From assembly GCA_964517355.1 (NCBI GenBank), contig CAZFCK010000009.1, positions 1 through 43,760 on the forward strand: a stretch of 43,760 bases of DNA, given 5' to 3'. The position numbers and the translations under genes were made by a program. Positions 33,637 to 41,633 of this stretch are shown here, piece by piece. Source of the DNA: CAZFCK01 sp964517355. GTDB lineage: Bacteria; Desulfobacterota; Desulfovibrionia; Desulfovibrionales; Desulfovibrionaceae. Below the pieces are notes generated by a model. It was not told the DNA's origin. It saw only the letters and a program-made list of their open reading frames with translations, and ran no database searches. Numbering within the stretch: the first letter of the stretch is position 1; every line of letters begins with the position of its first letter.

Positions 33637-35226
33637 TCACCTCGCTTTTTCCTCCTGCTGCAACTCCAGATCAAGGATGTTGCAATGTACCGCCTCTTGC
33701 AATTCGGCCTGCATCAGGGTGTGCCCCCATAACACGGGACGCTTGCCTCGCCAGCGGCGTTCTATGAAATGTGTCAGTTCATGTAATCCGGTGTTATCCT
33801 GAAGCACGCCGCGGTCATAAAAATGGGCGGTGATTCGCGGGCCGCAAAAGCCGCCTTGGCACGGCCCTTTGCCGACACGGCTGCGTTGTCCCACTGCGGA
33901 AAGAAGGGGCGCGCCGGTCATTCCGTTCAGATTGTCGGCGATTTCATCCACCACGCGCGCCGAAACCATTTCGCATTCGCAAAGAACGATGTCTTCAGGT
34001 TGGATTTTATCCACCCAAAAGCGTGCGGAACGGCCGGGTTCGGTCCAGCGTCCGTTGACGGAGCCGGGCAGGCGCTCCATATGGGTGCGGCAGGGCACAT
34101 TGATCCCCAGCTTTCTGCACGCCATGTCCGCGGCCTTTTCAGCCATCAGGCGGTAGGTCGTCAGTTTGCCGCCGGTGATGGTGATGCAGTTTTCAACTCC
34201 TTGGGGCGCATGATCCAGGAGCGTGAATCCGCGGCTGATACTGCGGTCGTCAGAGGAACCGGAGGTTCCGTCCGTGTTGGCGCAGACCAACGGCCGCACG
34301 CCGGCATAGGCGCGTATGTAGCGCGTGGAGGCGAGCACGGGAATCATGCGCGCGCCTTCATTGACGATGCGGTTCACCTCCTCCACGGAAGGGCGGGCCA
34401 AGTCAGGGTCGTCCACCCTTTCCGAGGTTGTGCCCAGAATGGACACTGTGCCCCCGGGTACGAGGATATCCGCATCGGCCGCGTGACGCAGGCGGTTGAT
34501 TACGCGATGGGCGATACGGTCTTGCGTGACGATCAGGCTCCCTGAAGAATAACGGACGGTAATGGCCGCTCCGGCCATGGCGGCGACGATACCGGCCCAC
34601 GCGCCCGCGGTATTGACCACCAGCTCAGCCTCAACGTTGAAAGACCGGCCTGTTGTTTCGTCGAGGACAACAGCCCGTTGGATGCGCCCCCTTTCACGCT
34701 GAAAATCAGTAACCCGCGCATTGCATCGCAGCCTGGCGCCAAGACTGCACGCCTGGGCCATGTTGTCCAGACAGAGCATAAACGGGTCAATGGCAGCGTC
34801 CTGCACTGTATAGGCCGCGATGCATCGAGGTGAAACGGCGGGTTCCAGTTCTCTGGCTTCTTTTGGAGAAAGGCGCGTGTAGGGGATGGCGCTTTTTTCA
34901 CACAAGGCCGGAAAATCGGCGATGTATTGTTCATTGTCTCCCGCCACGGCGACAAAAAGACCGCCCGTATTCTCTATGAGGTGTGGGGCGATTTTTTTCA
35001 GAATCGCGCCTTCGGCGCGGCATTCCTGCGCGGCGGCGGGATCGGACGCAACGTACCTGGCTCCGCTGTGGAGCAGACCATGATTGCCTCCGGACGCACC
35101 CACCGCGAGGTCGCGTTTTTCGAGCAACATGCATTCCACGCCGCGCATGGACAGATCTCTGGCCAGTCCCGTGCCTGTGACGCCGCCGCCGATGATAAGA
35201 ACCCGCGTTTCGATATTCACAGTCAT
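33637..35226 (-). CDS. glpA: Anaerobic glycerol-3-phosphate dehydrogenase subunit A
   Basis: 529 residues from the ATG at 35226; an ATG at 35238 is an alternative, both with weak ribosome sites. It oxidises sn-glycerol 3-phosphate to dihydroxyacetone phosphate. FAD site VLIIGGGVTGTGLARDL, GASGGNHGLLHSGARYV (family substrate/FAD loop), YAGVRPLV and TITGGKLTTYRLMAE. The C-terminal part has a BFD-like [2Fe-2S] domain: CECE and GPCQGGFCGP. First gene of the operon glpA-glpB-HdrE fusion-HdrB-glpK, divergent from the glpR-like gene. Confidence 0.95.
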   Translation of the reverse strand: MTVNIETRVLIIGGGVTGTGLARDLSMRGVECMLLEKRDLAVGASGGNHGLLHSGARYVASDPAAAQECRAEGAILKKIAPHLIENTGGLFVAVAGDNEQYIADFPALCEKSAIPYTRLSPKEARELEPAVSPRCIAAYTVQDAAIDPFMLCLDNMAQACSLGARLRCNARVTDFQRERGRIQRAVVLDETTGRSFNVEAELVVNTAGAWAGIVAAMAGAAITVRYSSGSLIVTQDRIAHRVINRLRHAADADILVPGGTVSILGTTSERVDDPDLARPSVEEVNRIVNEGARMIPVLASTRYIRAYAGVRPLVCANTDGTSGSSDDRSISRGFTLLDHAPQGVENCITITGGKLTTYRLMAEKAADMACRKLGINVPCRTHMERLPGSVNGRWTEPGRSARFWVDKIQPEDIVLCECEMVSARVVDEIADNLNGMTGAPLLSAVGQRSRVGKGPCQGGFCGPRITAHFYDRGVLQDNTGLHELTHFIERRWRGKRPVLWGHTLMQAELQEAVHCNILDLELQQEEKAR

Positions 35227-35507
35227 TCCCGACACCATCCAAGGACGTGTATTTTTTAGCCACAACGGCAGAACTCGTTTTCGAAAAGACAACAAAAGAC
35301 ACGAGTGTTTGCGCGGATTATAATTTCACTTGTGAAAGAGTGAACAGGATGTTACGTTCCTGCCAAACGAGCATCCATACGCAATGTGACGAAACATGGC
35401 CGAAAAGTAGCATATTGCCACGCTTTCGTCATTAATTTTTTTCGTAAAAGAACATAATTTTGTATTTTTTCGTTTCTTTTCGAAAGCTATTGAAAGGAAA
35501 AACGTTC
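35227..35507. promoter_or_regulatory. glpA/glpR divergent region with candidate GlpR operators
   Basis: TTTTCGAAAA (35278-35287), preceded by CTCG, lies 51 bp before the glpA start. CGTTTCTTTTCGAAAG (35471-35486) lies just before the regulator's ribosome site, and further TTTCGT copies occur near 35424 and 35450. TTCG/CGAA half-sites are typical of DeoR-family GlpR operators. The match is by eye only. The region is AT-rich. Confidence 0.42.
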
Positions 35508-36350
35508 ATGACCGACGACTCCATAGTTTACAACAGTGAACCCAAGGGACCGGAAGATATCTTCCATATCGAGGGAAAACAGGCTTCCGTGCGCATGCGG
35601 CAACAACAGATGTTGCACGTGGTGCGTGAATCGGGATTCGTTTCCATCCAGGAATTGGCGGACCGTTTCAGGGTCACGCCGCAAACCGTGCGCCGTGATA
35701 TCAATACGATGAGCGCGCGAGGACTGTTGCAACGCCACCATGGCGGTGCGGCCGTTTCTCTGAGTACTGAGAATGTGGATTATGTCAGCCGTAAGGTGTT
35801 GTTTCATGAGGAGAAAAAAAGAATAGCCCAACTCGTGGCCAGGCACATCCCACCGCGTTCATCGTTGTTCATCAATATCGGCACCACCACGGAAGAGGTG
35901 GCCAAAGAGTTGATCAACCATGATCGATTGCGGGTGATCACCAATAATCTGAACGTGGCGGCGATTCTGAGCGGAAATGAAAATCTTCAAATTTTCGTGG
36001 CTGGCGGCATGGTGCGCCACAGGGATTGCGGCATCGTGGGCGAGGCCGCCAGCGACTTTATACGCGGATTCAAGGTGGACATCGGCATTATCGGCATCAG
36101 CGGCATTGATATGGACGGTACGTTGCTGGACTTCGACTATCGCGAAGTGCACACCGCCAGAGCCATTATTGAAAACGCGCGCAAGGTTTTTCTTGTCACT
36201 GATCATACCAAATTCGGTCGAAACGCCATGGTCCGTTTGGGGCATTTGAGTGAAATTCACAGTGTGTTCACTGACAAATATCCTCCACAGCAATTGATGG
36301 ATCTCATATCCAAGAGTGATATCGAACTTTTTGTCGCCGAGTCGGCATAA
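35508..36350 (+). CDS. glpR: DeoR-family transcriptional regulator, probably GlpR
   Basis: 280 residues from the ATG at 35508 (GAAAGGA upstream). A 35-residue leader precedes the winged helix-turn-helix (QQQMLHVVRESGFVSIQELADRFRV, TPQTVRRDINTMSARGLLQRHHGGA), typical of DeoR. The C-terminal sugar-phosphate sensing domain has FINIGTTTEEVAKEL, ITNNLNVAAIL, FVAGGMVRHRD and GISGIDMDGTLLDFDYREVHTARAII. GlpR binds glycerol 3-phosphate and releases the glp operators. Its place between the glp dehydrogenase operon and the glycerol transporter supports this identity; repression of both is inferred. Confidence 0.87.
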   Translation: MTDDSIVYNSEPKGPEDIFHIEGKQASVRMRQQQMLHVVRESGFVSIQELADRFRVTPQTVRRDINTMSARGLLQRHHGGAAVSLSTENVDYVSRKVLFHEEKKRIAQLVARHIPPRSSLFINIGTTTEEVAKELINHDRLRVITNNLNVAAILSGNENLQIFVAGGMVRHRDCGIVGEAASDFIRGFKVDIGIIGISGIDMDGTLLDFDYREVHTARAIIENARKVFLVTDHTKFGRNAMVRLGHLSEIHSVFTDKYPPQQLMDLISKSDIELFVAESA

Positions 36351-36357
36351 TTCGGAC

Positions 36358-36383
36358 CTCTCCCTTGACATGCAGAGGGAGAG
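36358..36383 (+). terminator. Possible terminator of the glpR-like gene
   Basis: CTCTCCCT (36358-36365) pairs with AGGGAGAG (36376-36383) around a 10-base loop, 7 bp after the stop. The next bases are CTTGG, so the T-tract is missing; a T-run appears only 22 bases later. Confidence 0.35.
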
Positions 36384-36573
36384 CTTGGCGCCGTTGGTGA
36401 GGATGTTTTTTTCGCTGTCGTTTTGAAAACGAATATATCAATAAAAACAAAATAATATTGATAGCGGAGGGCGAATGAAGCGTGGCGGGAGGGAAGCGCC
36501 GGGAGAGGGCGGAGAGCTTTTCTGGCCCGTACTTTCCTTTATAAAACGACTTTCGGACTGGAGCATATTCACT

Positions 36574-36733
36574 ACGACTTTCGGACTATAGAAAAAAAAG
36601 AATAAAGTCGCGGTGTTTCGTACCAGCACGACGACCGGGGGGGGCGCCCGGACGCCGGAAAACCGACTTGCCATGCTTATTTTTTAAACAAATACACGAT
36701 GTTACAATACACGTTTTGCACAAAAAGTCGAGT
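36574..36733 (+). repeat. Structured intergenic repeat A, copy 3 (diverged)
   Basis: Box ACGACTTTCGGACT (36574-36587, with an extra copy at 36546-36559), ATAAAGTCG, a diverged first hairpin (GC-GGT/ACC-A-GC, 36610-36627), CACGACGA, second hairpin CCGGG/CCCGG (36635-36651), ACGCCGGAAAA and the AT-rich tail. The loops and arms changed relative to copy 2, but pairing is largely kept. Confidence 0.75.
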
Positions 36734-37169
36734 TGATGACATTGGAATCACGCGCTAGTTGTTGGATTATTCTTGTTCGTTTTTTTTCTTTCCACTTTCG
36801 TTATCTTTCGCTTGAGAAAATTTAATCCGGATGTTATCTGTTGGTTATAGAATCGTAACGGAAAAGAAAACGCCTTGTTGTGGTTCATCATGGCAGGGAA
36901 CCATATCGGCGAACCAATGCCGCTGGGGCGTTGACCAGATTCCGTTACGAGGGCTGGCAGGGTGGCCAAAAGGCAGGCAAGCCCCCAAGGGCTCTTAGAC
37001 CAATCTTCATACCGGGCCTCAATCCGACGCAGTGCTTTTGCCGGGCGCACCCGCTCCGTCAATTGAGGCCGCACGCCGCAACAGCGCGTTTTATGCCGGA
37101 CATGCGTGTGGCTGGTCTTGCAGGCTGATTTGTCTGTATATTTTGGAGTGAATAGCGGGAGAGACCCTC

Positions 37170-38264
37170 ATGGAGCTGACGCTCAAAAATGTTGACAAGG
37201 TTGTAGCCAAAGAAATCCATCTGAAGGATATCAACATAACTTTTACATCCGGCTCGCGCTACGTGATATTGGGACGCACATTGGCCGGAAAAACATCTTT
37301 GCTGCGTATACTCGCGGGGTTGGATCGTCCTAGTTGCGGCAATCTCCTTATCGACGATATAGACTATACAGGCGTTTCCGTGCGCAAGCGCCAGGTCTCA
37401 ATGGTCTATCAGCAGTTCATAAATTACCCGTCGATGAATATTTATGAAAACATTGCTTCGCCCCTGCGCAATACGCGCATGGCGAAAACTGAAATAGACA
37501 AGCGGGTGCAACGCGCGGCCAGGTTGTTGCATATCGAACATTTGCTCGACAGGCTGCCTGCCGAACTCAGCGGGGGGCAGCAGCAGCGCACGGCCATTGC
37601 CCGAGCGCTGGTCAAGGACTCTCCTCTGCTGTTGCTGGATGAACCGCTGGTGAATCTTGATTACAAGCTGCGCGAGGAGCTGCGCGAAGAATTGCTGAAC
37701 ATTTTCGCCGAACGTGAATCCATCGTCATCTACACGACCACAGAGCCCACCGAGGCCTTGATGCTTGGGGGCAACATCGTGGTCATGCATGAGGGGCGTA
37801 TTTTGCAACACGGCCCCACCAGCCATGTCTACCAGCATCCCGCCCTTACCAAAGTGGCCGAAGTGCTTTCCGATCCTCCGATCAATTTCATAACGGCACA
37901 GGTGGAAGGGGATAGGGCCGCGCTGCGCATAGGCATCGACTTTCCGCTCACCGGCCATCTTGTCGGCCTGGAGCCTGGTGAATACACGTTTGGGGTGCGG
38001 ACCCACCATTTCTTTTTACAACGCAAAAGCGAAGAGGATATCGAGATCGTATCACGGGTGGAGCTGGCTGAAATCAACGGCTCTGAAACCTTTGTGCATT
38101 TCTGGTATCGAGACCGTTCCCTCGTGGTTCAGGAAAAGGGAGTGCATTCCTTTACAGTGGGCGACACCATTTCGGTGTTCGTTCATCCGGGCGATTTTTT
38201 CATCTTTGACAAGGATGGCAACCTGCTCAGGGCGCCCGAGCGGTCGGCCCTCACGAGCGCGTAA
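37170..38264 (+). CDS. glpS: Glycerol ABC transporter ATPase 1 (GlpS type)
   Basis: 364 residues. ATPase of the carbohydrate-uptake class: Walker A GRTLAGKTS (the usual GPSGSGKS loop is altered but keeps GK[T/S]), Q-loop MVYQQFINYPSMN, signature LSGGQQQRTAIARAL, Walker B LLLLDEPLVNLD, but the switch His position reads TTTEPTEAL where most family members have THD-EA. A C-terminal OB/TOBE-like domain follows (245-360). Paired with a second ATPase 17 bp downstream, as in the Rhizobium GlpSTPQUV glycerol transporter. The altered H-loop suggests that this subunit forms an asymmetric pair with the second ATPase. Confidence 0.85.
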   Translation: MELTLKNVDKVVAKEIHLKDINITFTSGSRYVILGRTLAGKTSLLRILAGLDRPSCGNLLIDDIDYTGVSVRKRQVSMVYQQFINYPSMNIYENIASPLRNTRMAKTEIDKRVQRAARLLHIEHLLDRLPAELSGGQQQRTAIARALVKDSPLLLLDEPLVNLDYKLREELREELLNIFAERESIVIYTTTEPTEALMLGGNIVVMHEGRILQHGPTSHVYQHPALTKVAEVLSDPPINFITAQVEGDRAALRIGIDFPLTGHLVGLEPGEYTFGVRTHHFFLQRKSEEDIEIVSRVELAEINGSETFVHFWYRDRSLVVQEKGVHSFTVGDTISVFVHPGDFFIFDKDGNLLRAPERSALTSA

Positions 38265-38281
38265 CAACAGGGAAGGATGCA

Positions 38282-39367
38282 ATGGCGCGAATTACTCTCG
38301 ACAAACTGGCGCATAGCTACAGGTCCAATCCCAAAGGGCCTGATGACTACGCTCTCAAAGAGATAGACACCGCATGGGAAGATGGCGGCGCCTATGCGCT
38401 CCTCGGTCCTTCGGGCTGCGGCAAAACGACAATGCTCAATATTATCTCGGGATTGTTGAAGCCTAGTCACGGGCGTGTCTTGTATGATGATGTGGATGTC
38501 ACGGATTACAAGCCCGAGCGTCGCAACATTGCCCAGGTCTTTCAGTTTCCCGTTCTCTACGACACAATGACGGTCTATGATAATCTCGCCTTTCCCTTGC
38601 GCAATCGAGGCGTAACCGCATCCGATTGCGACAAGCGCGTTCACGAGATTGCCGACATTCTCGAGCTGACGCCTTTTCTCAACAACCGCGCCGCCGGATT
38701 GGCGGCGGACGCCAAACAAAAAATCTCGCTTGGACGCGGTCTGGTGCGCAGCGATGTGGCGGCCATTCTTTTCGATGAGCCGCTGACCGTCATAGACCCT
38801 CACCTCAAATGGCAGTTACGCGGCAAGCTTAAAGAGATTCATCGTCAGTTCAATCTGACCATGATCTATGTGACCCACGATCAGGTGGAAGCCATGACCT
38901 TCGCCGATCACATCGTGATCATGTACGAAGGCGAAATCGTGCAGGTGGGCACGCCGCAAGAACTTTTCGAAAAGCCGGAACATACCTTCGTCGGCTATTT
39001 CATTGGCAGTCCCGGTATGAATTTGATGCCCTGCACCCTTGACGGATGCATGGCGGTCACCAGCGCCGGACCTGTACGCTTGACCGAAACATTGTCCGAA
39101 CGAGCGCACAAACTGGACGGCAAGCTGGAATTGGGCATACGCCCCCTCTTTGTGGGAGTGCATCAGGAGCAGGGCCCAGGTATGTTGGAAGCCAGGGTCA
39201 TTCTGGTGGAGGATCAAGGCAGCAGCAAAATCGTTACGTTGCAGTTTGGCGACTCCAAACTCAAGAGCTGGCTTGCGGAAGGCGCTCAGGTGCCTCGGGA
39301 GCACTGTTGGGTGGAATTGCCTCCGGAGCGCACGCTGCTTTTTTGTAACGGCAAGCTTGTAGCATAG
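38282..39367 (+). CDS. glpT: Glycerol ABC transporter ATPase 2 (GlpT type)
   Basis: 361 residues. Walker A GPSGCGKTT, Q-loop QVFQFPVLYDTMTV, Walker B AAILFDEPLTVID and switch YVTHDQVEAMTFADHI are normal. The signature position reads LAADAKQKISLGRGLV instead of LSGGQ, so this ATPase has a degenerate signature while its partner has an intact LSGGQ and an altered switch. The two complement each other, as expected for an obligate heterodimer with one working site. C-terminal MalK-like TOBE domain. The symbol follows the GlpSTPQUV transporter and does not mean the glycerol-3-phosphate permease also called GlpT. Confidence 0.86.
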   Translation: MARITLDKLAHSYRSNPKGPDDYALKEIDTAWEDGGAYALLGPSGCGKTTMLNIISGLLKPSHGRVLYDDVDVTDYKPERRNIAQVFQFPVLYDTMTVYDNLAFPLRNRGVTASDCDKRVHEIADILELTPFLNNRAAGLAADAKQKISLGRGLVRSDVAAILFDEPLTVIDPHLKWQLRGKLKEIHRQFNLTMIYVTHDQVEAMTFADHIVIMYEGEIVQVGTPQELFEKPEHTFVGYFIGSPGMNLMPCTLDGCMAVTSAGPVRLTETLSERAHKLDGKLELGIRPLFVGVHQEQGPGMLEARVILVEDQGSSKIVTLQFGDSKLKSWLAEGAQVPREHCWVELPPERTLLFCNGKLVA

Positions 39368-39376
39368 GATGGCGCC

Positions 39377-40249
39377 ATGGAAAAATGGGAAGACAACAAG
39401 GCTTGGTTCCTCATTATCCCCGTCTTTATCATCGTGGCCTTCAGCGCCATTATTCCTCTGATGACGGTGGTGAACTATTCGGTGCAGGACATCTTCGGCC
39501 CTGGGCAGCGTTATTTCGTCGGCTCGGAGTGGTTCAAAAAGGTCCTGCATGATTACCGCCTGCATGACGCGCTGTGGCGGCAATTTCTTTTTTCCGGACT
39601 GGTGCTGCTCATCGAGATGCCGCTCGGCATTTTCATAGCGTTGCAAATGCCCAAGAAAGGGTGGGGCGCTTCGGCAAGCCTCGTCATTCTGGCCTTGCCC
39701 CTACTTATCCCCTGGAACGTCATCGGTACGATTTGGATCATTTTCACCAGACCCGACATCGGTCTTTTCGGAGCGGCCATCAATTCCCTTGGTTTGGCGT
39801 TTGATCATACCGCGCATCCCACGGACGCCTGGATCACCTTGATGCTCATGGAGGTCTGGCATTGGACGCCTCTTGTGGCCTTGCTGGCGTATGCGGGTTT
39901 ACGGGCCATTCCCGAAGCCTTTTATCAGGCGGCCAAGATTGACGGGGCCTCCCGCTGGGCGACATTTTGGTATATTGAACTGCCGAAAATGCGCGGCGTG
40001 CTGACCATCGCTTTGCTGCTGCGGTTTATGGACAGTTTTCTCATTTACGCCGAACCGTTTGTTCTCACCGGCGGTGGACCGGGCAACTCCACGACATTTC
40101 TTTCCATCTATCTGGTCAAAATCGCGGTGGGGCAGTTCGATCTCGGCCCGGCTGCGGCGTTTTCGCTGATTTATTTCTTGATAATCCTGCTCTTTTGCTG
40201 GCTTTTTTATCAGGCCTTGCAGAATGTCGGAAGGGGAGAAAAGGCATGA
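39377..40249 (+). CDS. glpP: Glycerol ABC transporter permease 1 (GlpP type)
   Basis: 290 residues, about six membrane segments starting FLIIPVFIIVAFSAIIPLM. The ATPase-contact loop of the MalF/UgpA class is seen in RAIPEAFYQAAKIDGASRWATFWYIELPKM (EAA motif). It lies 9 bp after the second ATPase gene and its stop overlaps the next permease start by 4 bp. Sequence alone would only say sugar-type permease; the glycerol role comes from the DUF2160 gene and the neighbouring glp genes. Confidence 0.88.
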   Translation: MEKWEDNKAWFLIIPVFIIVAFSAIIPLMTVVNYSVQDIFGPGQRYFVGSEWFKKVLHDYRLHDALWRQFLFSGLVLLIEMPLGIFIALQMPKKGWGASASLVILALPLLIPWNVIGTIWIIFTRPDIGLFGAAINSLGLAFDHTAHPTDAWITLMLMEVWHWTPLVALLAYAGLRAIPEAFYQAAKIDGASRWATFWYIELPKMRGVLTIALLLRFMDSFLIYAEPFVLTGGGPGNSTTFLSIYLVKIAVGQFDLGPAAAFSLIYFLIILLFCWLFYQALQNVGRGEKA

Positions 40250-41055
40250 AACGCAACGGCAATTTCAGGTATATTGTTCTGGGGGCGTATTTTGTGCTGC
40301 TTATGCTGCCCATTTACTGGATGCTCAACATGTCGTTGCGCACAAACGCGGATATCCTGGGCAATTTCGCCTTGTACCCGCATAATCCGACCTTGGCCAA
40401 CTTTAAGGCCATCCTCACCGATCCCTCCTGGTACATGGGGTATGTGAACTCGATTATCTACGTTTCCATCAATACACTGATTTCTCTGGTTACTGCCTTG
40501 CCCGCGGCCTATGCCTTTTCTCGTTTCAGTTTCCTGGGAGACAAACATGTATTCTTCTGGTTGCTGACGAACCGCATGTCGCCCGCCGCTGTCTTTTTGC
40601 TGCCGTTTTTTCAATTGTATTCCACGTTCGGCCTTATCGACACGCACATCGCCGTAGCCTTGGCGCATTGCCTGTTCAATGTTCCCCTTGCCGTGTGGAT
40701 TCTGGAAGGGTTCATGTCCGGTGTGCCGCGGGAAATAGACGAGACCGCGTTCATCGACGGCTACAGTTTTCCGCGATTTTTCATGACCGTGTTTATTCCT
40801 CTCATCCGGTCGGGCATCGGCGTCACCGCCTTTTTCTGTTTCATGTTCTCCTGGGTCGAGTTGTTGTTGGCGCGGACCTTGACCACGACGGAAGCCAAGC
40901 CCATCGCCGCGGTCATGACCCGTACCGTGAGCGCGTCAGGGCTGGACTGGGGGCTGTTGGCGGCCGCCGGCATTTTGACCATTGTTCCCGGCGCGCTGGT
41001 CATCTGGTTTGTGCGTAATCATATGGCCAAAGGGTTCGCCCTCGGTCGAGTATAG
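40246..41055 (+). CDS. glpQ: Glycerol ABC transporter permease 2 (GlpQ type)
   Basis: 269 residues from the ATG at 40246, overlapping the previous stop (ATGA) with AAGGGGAG upstream. MalG/UgpE-type permease: YIVLGAYFVLLMLPIYWMLNMSL, then the EAA loop GVPREIDETAFIDGYSFPRFFMTVFIPLIR, and about six membrane segments. It pairs with the preceding permease to form the channel. The symbol follows GlpSTPQUV and does not mean the glycerophosphodiesterase of that name. Confidence 0.88.
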   Translation: MKRNGNFRYIVLGAYFVLLMLPIYWMLNMSLRTNADILGNFALYPHNPTLANFKAILTDPSWYMGYVNSIIYVSINTLISLVTALPAAYAFSRFSFLGDKHVFFWLLTNRMSPAAVFLLPFFQLYSTFGLIDTHIAVALAHCLFNVPLAVWILEGFMSGVPREIDETAFIDGYSFPRFFMTVFIPLIRSGIGVTAFFCFMFSWVELLLARTLTTTEAKPIAAVMTRTVSASGLDWGLLAAAGILTIVPGALVIWFVRNHMAKGFALGRV

Positions 41056-41145
41056 TTTGTGTCGGGTATGCTATGGGATAGACGCTCGCAAATGCTTGCG
41101 TAGCGGAATGCGAGAAGTTGAACGCAGACACGGGAGGCCTTCGGT

Positions 41146-41424
41146 ATGAACCTGGAATGGATGGCGTGGACACCGATTACCGCGGGGTTCTTTATCACCA
41201 TTTTCATTATGCTCGTGGGAATGGGAATTTGGCAGGTCATTTCCCCAACTGTGGCGCGCAGGGGCCTCATTCCCTTGGTGACGACGCGAGGCGATCGTTT
41301 TTTCATCGGGCTGCTCGGCAGCGCCTACATCACCATCGCCTGGATCGGTCTTACAGATGTGTCTTTGTGGTATTCGCTCATTTTATCCTTTTTGTTCCTG
41401 GTGTTGACCATACGTTATGGTTAG
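41146..41424 (+). CDS. glpU: DUF2160 small membrane protein of the glycerol transporter (GlpU type)
   Basis: 92 residues with three hydrophobic segments (TAGFFITIFIMLVGMGIWQV, FIGLLGSAYITIAWIGL, LILSFLFLVLTIRYG). The DUF2160 family is found next to glycerol ABC transporters, between the second permease and the binding protein, exactly as here; this is the main mark that the transporter carries glycerol. Its role in transport is not known. GGGAGG lies 8 bases before the start. The 90-bp gap upstream holds a small CGCAA/TTGCG hairpin. Confidence 0.83.
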   Translation: MNLEWMAWTPITAGFFITIFIMLVGMGIWQVISPTVARRGLIPLVTTRGDRFFIGLLGSAYITIAWIGLTDVSLWYSLILSFLFLVLTIRYG

Positions 41425-41484
41425 AGCATATTAACCTTGAAAAAGTTTAGATGCTTTTATGTGTTTATCTGTAACAATAGGATG

Positions 41485-41523
41485 TTGTTTCAGGAGCAAG
41501 CCTTGTTTCAAGGCGAAAACGCG
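41485..41523 (-). repeat. Intergenic repeat B, copy 2
   Basis: On the minus strand: CGCGTTTTCGCCTTGAAAC then AAGGCTTGCTCCTGAAACAA, 39 bases, nearly identical to the copy at 43716-43754. An AGAGCAT...GATGCT hairpin box lies beside it at 41423-41455. It fills the 209-bp gap between the DUF2160 gene and the binding-protein gene. Confidence 0.75.
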
Positions 41524-41633
41524 ATCACCCGCGCCCCTTCCCGGCAGCGTATTCGGGTGAAACAGGGAGGGAGTTCCGTTCCCCTGATGGCGGCTATACC
41601 AATGTGAACATCAACAGATTGAGGAGGTGGCTC

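Larger units (their letters stand above)
36351..37169. other. 819-bp intergenic region before the glycerol transporter
   Basis: It starts with hairpin CTCTCCCT/AGGGAGAG (36358-36383). Repeat A copy 3 follows, with its box doubled (36546-36559 and 36574-36587). At 36795-36813 there is a 10-base direct repeat, CTTTCGTTAT-CTTTCGCTT, which resembles the TTTCGT elements upstream of glpR and could be a GlpR site for the transporter. Between 36880 and 37130 the sequence is GC-rich with open frames on both strands, but none has a motif I know. It may be untranslated leader or a decayed gene. Confidence 0.45.

Noticed and set aside
1..36733. Repeat A as inverted ends of a transposon spanning 1-28013
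   Set aside because: Copies 1 and 2 are in opposite orientation, but no transposase or target-site duplication is seen, and a third copy lies outside. A dispersed structured element fits better.
36748..37074. 108-residue minus-strand open frame in the gap before the glycerol transporter
   Set aside because: No ribosome site, no recognised motif, and part of it is poly-Lys/Asn from AT-rich DNA. A decayed gene cannot be excluded.
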